A stretch of 15,105 bases of DNA, taken from contig MPNW01000689.1 of NCBI GenBank assembly GCA_011800805.1, forward strand, positions 80,680 to 95,784, read 5' to 3'. Positions 1-8,494 of the stretch are shown piece after piece; the stretch's first letter is position 1, and the number at the start of each line of letters is the position of its first letter. The translations under genes were made by a program, and so were the position numbers. The stretch is from Hirudo medicinalis (taxonomy: Eukaryota; Annelida; Clitellata; Hirudinida; Hirudinidae). The notes beneath the pieces are model-generated. The model ran no database searches. It was not told the DNA's origin and worked only from the letters and a program-made list of their open reading frames with translations.

Positions 1-220
1 GTCACAGTAACATGTCGACGACATAATGCCACCCGAGCTGTAACCTCGTAATCTTGACCTAAGCGGTGTCGCAGTTTTATCGCTAATTGGTCTCCAGACT
101 TTATTCTTCGATGACTTCAGTTGACATTGTTATCGGTCGACGGTAATCGTAATTAGAACAAAGGTAGGGCTTGTCGTAAAAACAATGACAATGAGGAGAA
201 GTTCACAACACAAAAGATAG

Positions 221-309
221 ATTGATTGATTGACTGGTTGCTTGATTGATTGATTGACTGGTTGATTGATTGATTGATTGACTGGTTGCTTGGTTGATTG
301 ACTGATTGA
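221..309. repeat. TTGA/CTGG-type tetranucleotide array
   Basis: Imperfect array of ATTG units interrupted at intervals by ACTGGTTG and CTTG variants, which gives a loose higher-order pattern. On the minus strand it yields a spurious open frame rich in N, Q, S and I. It lies in the non-coding upstream part of the window. Confidence 0.9.
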
Positions 310-1024
310 ACTTTTTATTGGACACAAGTACCAGGAAATAATTGAGACAAAATGACAGAGTATCTGAACGATTTGATCTGAAAGGGCATACTTTACTCTA
401 GCAATGTAACAGTTAAACCCAATAGTTGACTTAAACAGTCTGTCAAGATGTCTCCAAGTCAACATGGTGGCATGACATCACGACGACTCCACAGACAATG
501 CCATTATTACATCACAACAACATGCAACAGGGTGCTTCGTCACGGTGACCGAGCACACGATACGATAGAACAACTGCACTCGCTAACAATCAAGATGTCT
601 TCGTTGTCGTTGTCGACAACTTCATCGACACCGCCGAGTCGTGGAAATGTTTTCGGCGCTCGCTCGTACGTCTGGAGTCGGAATGCTTTCCTCGTCGGCG
701 AAAAAAATCTTTCTCAGAAACAATTATCTTATCGGGGAATTAGCGGTCGGTCGGTCGGTCTCCGTGCGGAACGTTATTCGTTCAAAACACGCATTCCACA
801 CCTGCCAGGGTTGAATGTTTTAAAAGCAATTTATAGAAGAAAATAATTTAAAATCGGGCGATTCGATTCGTTCTGAGGCCGTGCAAGTGCTCGGTGCGAG
901 CACGTGTTATGAGGATGCACGAGCATTCGTTTCCTGCGTTTGGTTTAAATCCATGACGTCGGTCATGATATTGATGCACACGATGAAACTTATCTGCCAC
1001 TTCATGAACTCTCCTATGCTTGGC

Positions 1025-1126
1025 CGTCTTATTCTTATTCACCTGACGACGTCGGCATCTCTTGACAACACCTGGACGTCTTATTCTTATTCACCTGACG
1101 ACGTCGGCATCTCTTAACGACACCTG
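1025..1126. repeat. Tandem duplication, 2 x 52 bp, next to a splice acceptor
   Basis: Copy 1 is 1025-1076 and copy 2 begins at 1077. Both start CGTCTTATTCTTATTCACC and continue through GACGACGTCGGCATCTCTT, and they differ by a few substitutions (TTGACAACACCTG versus TTAACGACACCTG). Copy 2 runs directly into the pyrimidine-rich tract of the acceptor at 1145-1146, so the duplication has doubled sequence in the branch-point region of this intron. Confidence 0.9.
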
Positions 1127-1146
1127 CTTTCTTTCCACTCCGACAG

Positions 1147-1300
1147 GTGAGTCCGGCACGGCAGTGACGATAACGGAGAAGTCCCTGGAAGGACTGGAGC
1201 TGAAGAGGTTCAAGAAGGGCTGGCAGGAGAACGCGTTCAATCAGTACGTCAGCGACATCGTCTCAGTACACAGGTCTCTTCCCGACTTCAGGGACAAAGA
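1147..1300 (+). CDS. GALNT: GALNT exon A: end of stem, start of catalytic region
   Basis: Begins with two bases (GT) completing a codon from an upstream exon. Encodes residues 1-50 plus the first two bases of E51. It contains the family's lead-in to the catalytic domain: basic [16 protein letters not shown], then [11 protein letters not shown], matching the usual FN..SD.I...R.LPD.R pattern. Acceptor is GACAG at 1142-1146 and the donor is a perfect GTGAGT at 1301. The exon ends in phase 2. Confidence 0.93.
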
Positions 1301-2427
1301 GTGAGTTTGTTGCGCTGTTGTTGTTGCTGTTGTCTTCCGAACGATGATGTGATGGGACTCTGTATTAAGTGTGCCGGTGGTGTCGTCATCTTTCATCATC
1401 ATCATCATTGTCGTCGTCGTCGTCGTCATCACTATCATTATCTCCGTAATCAGCAGCATCTTCATTACCAATTTTTCTTCATCATTTCCACTGTCAATCT
1501 CACAATGTCGATGTCGTCTTGGGATGCCTCCATAAATGGCTTCATTCTTTGTTGGGCGTCTGCCCACGAGCTCCAATTTAGTTCCATTCTTCGTGGATTT
1601 ATGCGTCCGACGGAAAAAAAAGATCTCGGGACGATGGAATGCGGGATTCGACGTCTCGTCGTCGAAGGCACGACTCGAACTGAGGACGCAGAAAACAGTT
1701 CGGTTTCGACGGATTGATTTGAGCGGACCATGAGAAGCCACGGACCCTGACGAGTTTGGCGTCCGAGTGTGGTCCTTGGTCCTTGACCGGTCGGTCGATC
1801 CATCGATCGCACGGACTTTCACTCGAGTGAGAGATTTGATTTTTTCATCATTTTGTCGGCCAATCTGTCGGCCTTTCGTTCAATCCATCAACGTGTTGCA
1901 TGCCGACAGTTTTAGAGGGCTGATATTTTTCAAAGCCCAGATGTTTTCAGTCAATAATATCGTCATCACTACTTTACTACCTCTACCGTCGGCGTCATCA
2001 CCACCACCACCACCATCGTCATCGTCAGGACTTTTGGTACTTCACTCTCGAGTGAAGAATTCAGTCCGACCGTCTTCCCTCGATTTCCCAGGTGTCGAAA
2101 CGTGAAGTACGACATCGGCAAGCTCCCCGACACGAGCGTCATCATCATCTTCCACAACGAGGCCTGGTCGACGCTCCTAAGGACCGTGCACAGCGTCCTC
2201 GATCGCTCGCATCCTCACCTCATCAAGGAGATCATCCTGGTCGACGACTACTCCGACAAAAGTCTGCCCTTGTAATTTTCTGGCTGCTGTTGTTGATTGT
2301 TTTGGTGATGTGTCGTTTAAGATGAGGTTGTATTTGCAGTATTAATTTGTATTTATTAACATTAATAATAATAATAAAAATAATAATTATTATTATTGGC
2401 AATACGAGTTATTAATATTGTTGTTAC

Positions 2428-2460
<33 letters not shown>

Positions 2461-2836
2461 CATCGTCATCATAACTACAAACAATGATAAAAACAGAACC
2501 CAAGCTGCATAACGAATGCTTCCTGGAGCGTCATTAGGCTTAATTATGCGAGAATAGAATTACAATCATAATTTCATTATCCTCCCCAAGGCGAGGACCG
2601 ACGGGGGGGGGAAGGGGAAGCTTTCGGGATGATTTTGTGATTTTGGAGCAATTTGAAATCCCCTTCAGAGGATGTCTTTGTTTCAGCTTTGCTGCTTTGT
2701 GTGCTCCTTAGTGCTGGATGTTGTCGGGGATTATTCAATTAAGGACAATTATTACTTCTGACGCAAATCAAATGAGATAATAGCAACAACAATAATAATA
2801 ATAATAATGATAATAATAATAACAATAATAATGATA

Positions 2837-2871
<35 letters not shown>

Positions 2872-4464
2872 AATAATGATAATAACAACAATAATAATAA
2901 TAATAATGGTAATGATAATGGTAATGATAATGATAATAATAATAATAATAATAATAACATCGACAACAACAATAATAATGTTAACAACAACAACGACAAT
3001 TAATTTAAAGTTTCAACATTTTTTTGTTTTTATTTGAAAAAAAAGGGGGAGGATTTCAACTTAATTTGTTGTTTTTTGCAATTTTTTGTTGTTGTCTCCT
3101 CCCCGATCGTCTCAGACTCCGGTAGATTTTGTACAAAAGAATTTGTCTCCTGTCGACGACGAACGTTCGTAAATCGAACGATCGCAACGAAAACTAAGAA
3201 TATCTGAGTAAAAATTTTGAGATCCGAGCGACCGACAGGAGGAGGATTGCCTCAGGATTGCCTCTGGCGGATTGAAAAACAAACTCCTAAAGGCATTCCA
3301 GCTGCCGAAGTTTTTGAGGAAATTTATCGGTCTTTCGGTTCTCTTTCTTTTTTTAGCTGTTGTGAAAAAAAGATTGAAAAATAGAGGAGGAAAACAGAAA
3401 GATGATGATGAGGTTGATGAAGATGAAGAAGAAGAAGAAGATGATGATGGAGGGTGCAAGTTTTCCAGAAGATGATAATTCTTGTTCAATTCAATGCTTC
3501 CTTTCTTGGTTGATGACGATGATGATGATCATCATCATCATAGTGGTGGTGATGATGATCGTTGTGATGATGATGGTGATGGCGGCGATGCTAATGACGA
3601 CAGCTGATGATGGGCGGATGAAATGATCAACCTACGATTATGTCAACGGTTGGATCTAATTGGCTTAATGGGTGGTGGTTTGTCCTCGTTGATGCGATGA
3701 TGATGATGATGATGATGGTGGTGTTTATGATGATGATGATGATGATGATGATGGTGGTTGATGGTGGTGATGATGAGGAGGAGGATGCAAAGCAGAAGGC
3801 TGTGCATCTTGCAAGCTCGAGACTCATCATTCATCATCACATCATCTGTTTTTGCTCCTTGTTTGTTTGTTGTTGTTGTTGTTGCTTGTGTTGTGTTGTC
3901 GTTGTATCGAGTATTTCTGGCTCATCCACCCTCCCCTCCTCGGACAATGATGACGTTGTTGATGATTATGATTATGATGACGACGACGATGATGATGACG
4001 ACGACGACGAGAAAATGCGAAGTTCGATTTTTTGAGTCCCACAACCGACAGTTCCTGTCTGCATTTGAAGTTCAAAGAACCATCCTTTTGTGCTGCTCCA
4101 ATGATTGTTTGTTCAATTTTTAAGGCAAACAATGACATTGAATAAACAATAACAACAACAACAACAATAATAATAATAATAGCAATAATAACAATAATAA
4201 TAATAATATTTCATAATAATATTATGAGTCGATGCATGTCGATAACGTTTGAAATGAAACTTGTGTGTGTGTGTGTGTGTGTGGCTTTCTTGACGAAGAA
4301 TCCTTACTTGGATGCACACAAAACATCGTGAGCTGAACGTCATCTACAGCAACATACAATAAACAATATTGTTGTTGTTGTTGTTCTTCTTCTTCATATA
4401 TCTTATTATTATTATTTTTTTTTTATTACTATTATTATTGTTATTATCATCATCATCATCATCA

Positions 4465-4498
<34 letters not shown>

Positions 4499-4513
4499 CA
4501 TTATCATCATCAT

Positions 4514-4550
<37 letters not shown>

Positions 4551-7500
4551 AATATGCAGCAACGACAATTCAGCNCATCATCATCATCATCATCACAACC
4601 CTCGACTGTAATGAGTTGTGCGATGATGAGATTATAGAAGATAGATTGGTGATTCTGATAAGATGCTTGACAAAGCATGTCAGGAGACGACGACGATGAT
4701 GATGATGACGATGATAAAGATGACGACGACGATGATGATGATGATGACGATGATATTATTGACCCAATTGCAGGTCTCCAAGTGGTCTTGAACTCCATCC
4801 TGAAGGCCATGGTTCCACTTTTCCACATCGCCCTCCTCGTCATCTTCGTCATCATCATCTATGCCATCGTGGGTCTTGAACTATTCTCTGGCAAGCTCAG
4901 AAGCACCTGCTACTTCAACAACACAAGTGAGGGCATCTTCATTAATTAATTAATTAATTAATTAATTAATTAATTAATTCATTCATTCATTCGTTCGTTC
5001 GTTCGTTCATTAATTAATTAATTAATTAATTAATTCATTCATTCATTCTTTCCCAACTACTCAATCATTCGCCCATCATACATTATTTGTTATCCATCCG
5101 TCCATCCATCCATCCATTCATTCGCCTATCTATCCGTTCAATCTATCTTTCAATCAACCAGACCGACTAGCCTCAATCAATCATTCAATCAATCAATCGA
5201 CACCAGTCAGTGCTACCGCTTACAGTGTTCGCTTTCAGCGGATGTTGTCTTGTGTTACGTCATCCATGTTCATGACGTCACACGAACGAAACTCTTGAAT
5301 GTTGTTGTTGTTGTTGTTGTTAATATGCAGCAACGACAATTCAGCAGCATGTAATTAGTACTAACCAGGTTGTCCTTGTCTCGTAACTATGACGACCGTG
5401 GCGATGATGACGATGTGGATAACTGTGTGGTGATGATGACGATGTGGATAACTGTGTGGTGATGATGACGATGTGGATAACTGTGTGGTGATGATGACGA
5501 TGTGGATAACTATGTGGCGATGATGACGATGTGGATAACTGTGTGGTGATGATGACGATGTGGATAACTGTGTGGTGATGACGATGATAATGACTGTGGT
5601 TCGTGATGGCATCTCATTAAGATTGCAATGCTAGAATCAGGCATTCACCTGCTAAACCATTAAGTCTGACGCTCACTCTGACCCTTAAATCAACCCCTTT
5701 CAGGTCATCTAAGACGTGACCTTGAAGACTACATGTCAAAGCTGAAGAAGGTCAGAATACTAAGAAGCAAGAACAGGCAGGGTCTCATCAGGGCACGCCT
5801 CCTGGGGGCTAAGCACGCCCAGGGCAAAGTGCTCACCTTCCTGGACAGCCACTGCGAGTGCGCCAAAGGTCAGACCCGCGATCCATTTGAACTGTTCTGT
5901 TTTGCACTTAACCTTTTCGAATTGTTGTTGCTAGCTGAAGGATTTGTGGTTGTTTTTGTCTTTTGATGCTGATAATGATGATGATGGTGGTGGTGGTGAT
6001 GATGATGCGTTGCTTTGCTTAGTCGTTTGCACACAGAGCCTGTGCATTTGCTCATTGGTGATGACGGTGATGATGATAGTGATGGTGTTGTTGGCGTGAT
6101 GATTAAACTGTGAACGTAAATATACTCCCTGTGGCAAAAATAAACACCAGTGTTGTCCGTTAAAAAAAGGACATGTCACTTTGGTAAAAGTAATAATAAT
6201 AATAATGATAATGATGATGATAATAATAATAATAATAACAATAAATAATAATAATAATAATAACAACAACAACAATAATAATAACAATAAATAATAATAA
6301 TGATAATAATAATAATAACAACAACAATAATAATAACAACAAATAATAATAATGATAATAATAACGATAATAATAATAATACAAATAGCATTAACAGCAA
6401 TAACGTTTGCATTAACGATAACTATCACTTCTTCGTCGTCACCCTGAAGGCTGGCTGGAACCGCTGCTGGCCCGGATCGCTGCCAACACCACGAACGTCG
6501 TCACGCCGATCATTGACGTCATCAGCGACAGCAGCCTCGCCTACCAGTACACCTCGGCCCGGTCGACCAGTGTGGGTGGTTTCGACTGGAACCTCCAGTT
6601 CAACTGGCATGCCATCCCCAGGAGAGAGGTCGAGAGAAGGAAGAGTGACGTCGATCCGATCAGGTGAAGCGCCGAACGGGCGGAGTCGATTCTAAAGGGG
6701 GGGGGGGACGGGGTGGTCCTAATCTCGCCCCCAGGGTTGACCCTCTCCCTATCGTCGCGACCATTGTGGTAACCATCATTTCCTACTTTTACAGATCGCC
6801 CACCATGGCCGGGGGGTTGTTTGCCATCGACAAGAAGTACTTCGAGTACTTGGGGCAGTACGACCCTGGCATGGACATTTGGGGAGCTGAGAATTTGGAA
6901 ATGTCGTTCAAGGTCTGCACCTCCGTCGACCGTTCAGAATGTCGTTCGTGTCGTCTGCCTCGGACGCATGCATGCATGTGGCGCTATATAAATGAACTGC
7001 ACTACAGCTGCATTACAATTGCATTTACATCTCATTTCTTGCTGTCGTTGGAATCATCTTTTATTCAGTTAAGTTTCACGAATGCAAGAATTATTCACTT
7101 ATTACTATTATTATTATTATTACTATTATTATTATTATTGTTATCATCATCATCATCATCATCATCATTACTATTATTATTATTATTAATTATTCAAGGT
7201 TCACATTACCATATCTAAATATTAACGAGCCCCCAGAGTGTGCCAGGCTAAAAGCTCGCATCCCAATGTCCAGTTTTAACGACGCAATTTGTCCGGCTCT
7301 CCGTTACTATAAATATCACGGAGGTCGATCGTTATCCATCTCGACTCCGCCTCCCTTTTCCAGATCTGGATGTGCGGCGGGACCCTGGAGATTGTCGTCT
7401 GCTCGCACGTGGGTCACATCTTCCGGAACAGGAGTCCCTACCAGTGGCGGCCCGGGGTGAACATCCTCGTCAAGAACACCGTCAGGCTGGCCGAGGTCTG

Positions 7501-8190
7501 GATGGATGACTACAAGCACATCTACTATGAACGCATCAACAACAAGCTGGTTGGAATCGATGATGATGATGGTGGTGATAACAATGTAGCCTTGGCATTG
7601 GTGATGATAGTAATAAGAATGTAGCGATGACATTGGTGATGGTAGTGATAAGAATGTAGCGATGACATTGGTGATGATAGTGATGACGAGGATGTCGACA
7701 GGGTGATTACGGAGACGTTAGGGAAAGAAAAGAGCTGAGACAGAAGCTCCAGTGCAAGACCTTCCAGTGGTACATTGACAACATCTACCCAGAGCTCTTC
7801 TTGCCCTCGAAGGCCCAGTACAGTGGCGAGGTTGGCTCACAATTACTCACTCATCCACTCACTCACTCACTCACTCACTCACTCACTCACTCACTCACTC
7901 ACTCAATCACTCAATCACTCGCTCACTCACTCACTCACTCAATTACTCAAACGTTCATCATAGTTAGCATAACTATTACATCGGTTCAAAGCCAATTAGA
8001 GCTTCAAACGAGGACTCATGTGATTAATAACAGTAGGCTTTTTCTTGTCCACCGACTCTTCCGGTTGCGGCCTCTTCCATGGGGTGATGGATGGATGGAT
8101 GGATGGGTGGGTAGATGGATGGATGGATGAAGGGCATGGATTGTTGGCTTGGCCTTTGGGAAGCTGGCTCATAACTCTTGCCATGGTAAC

Positions 8191-8222
<32 letters not shown>

Positions 8223-8451
8223 CGACGACGATGGTGATAAAATAGTCTTAAGTGAGCGGATGAGCGTGACTCAGGCATGTGTTGTGCATTCCTCGTTGTC
8301 GTTATGCAAATGATGTTATGTCTGCTCATCATGCCTTCACGATGTTGTGATGTGATGATGTGATGTTGTGATGCGATGATGTTGCTTTTGTTGTGGTTAA
8401 CGACGATTGATGTAGATGTTAATTAAAACCATAGAAAATCGGCCTATAGTA

Positions 8452-8494
<43 letters not shown>

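Larger units (their letters stand above)
1..1146. other. Non-coding upstream or intronic sequence
   Basis: No exon could be supported here. The sequence ends in a good 3' splice site (pyrimidine-rich run, then GACAG at 1142-1146) leading into the first recognisable GALNT exon, so at least its right end is intron. The missing 5' exon(s) of the gene (cytoplasmic tail, signal anchor, stem) should lie further left, unless a poorly conserved stem exon is hidden here. The open frame at 448-846 has mixed low-complexity composition and no family signature, so I do not call it. A TTGA-type array (221-309) and a 52-bp duplication (1025-1126) are the visible structures. Confidence 0.6.
4576..5321. other. 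Segment of doubtful placement carrying a calcium-channel exon
   Basis: About 746 bp bounded on the left by the N and on the right by the second GTT run plus 24-nt repeat. It holds a CAT array, a GAY array (about 4685-4755), a Cav1-like exon, long ATTA/CATT tetranucleotide arrays and a hairpin. Removing it and one repeat copy would leave the rest of GALNT intron 2 continuous (CAGC followed by AGCATGTAATTAG). I infer that it belongs to a CACNA1 locus elsewhere and was joined here through the shared GTT microsatellite. A real insertion remains possible. Confidence 0.6.
2262..5703 (+). other. GALNT intron 2 (3442 bp as assembled)
   Basis: Largest intron. It is filled with microsatellites listed separately and contains a foreign calcium-channel exon (4774-4926), an N (4575) and a 29-bp minisatellite. 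Its true length is uncertain, because 4576-5321 may be misassembled. GC-richer stretches at about 2580-2630 and 3150-3270 show no family signature; 3240-3265 carries a small direct repeat of GGATTGCCTC. The donor is weak (GTCTGC); the acceptor CCCTTTCAG is good. Confidence 0.75.

Noticed and set aside
448..846. Plus-strand frame of 132 codons upstream of the first GALNT exon
   Set aside because: No family signature, no signal anchor, and no splice sites linking it in phase to exon A. A GALNT N-terminal exon should show a single hydrophobic anchor, which is absent.
1241..1822. Minus-strand frame of 193 codons
   Set aside because: Antisense to confirmed exon A, and runs through CAT/GTC repeats that become poly-T and poly-M; no recognisable domain.
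2262..2273. Stronger-looking donor GTAATT at 2272 for exon B
   Set aside because: It would end the exon in phase 2, while exon C starts with two codon bases, so the frame would shift and the family match ([13 protein letters not shown]) would be lost.
2739..4611. Many long frames on both strands translating to poly-M, poly-I, poly-D, poly-S, poly-N, poly-H or poly-L
   Set aside because: They are translations of GAT, ATT, GTT and AAC microsatellites, appear in several frames at once and have no domains.
5403..5580. Regular repeats that might suggest a CRISPR array
   Set aside because: The 29-bp units are directly adjacent with no unique spacers, and the DNA is animal. This is a minisatellite.
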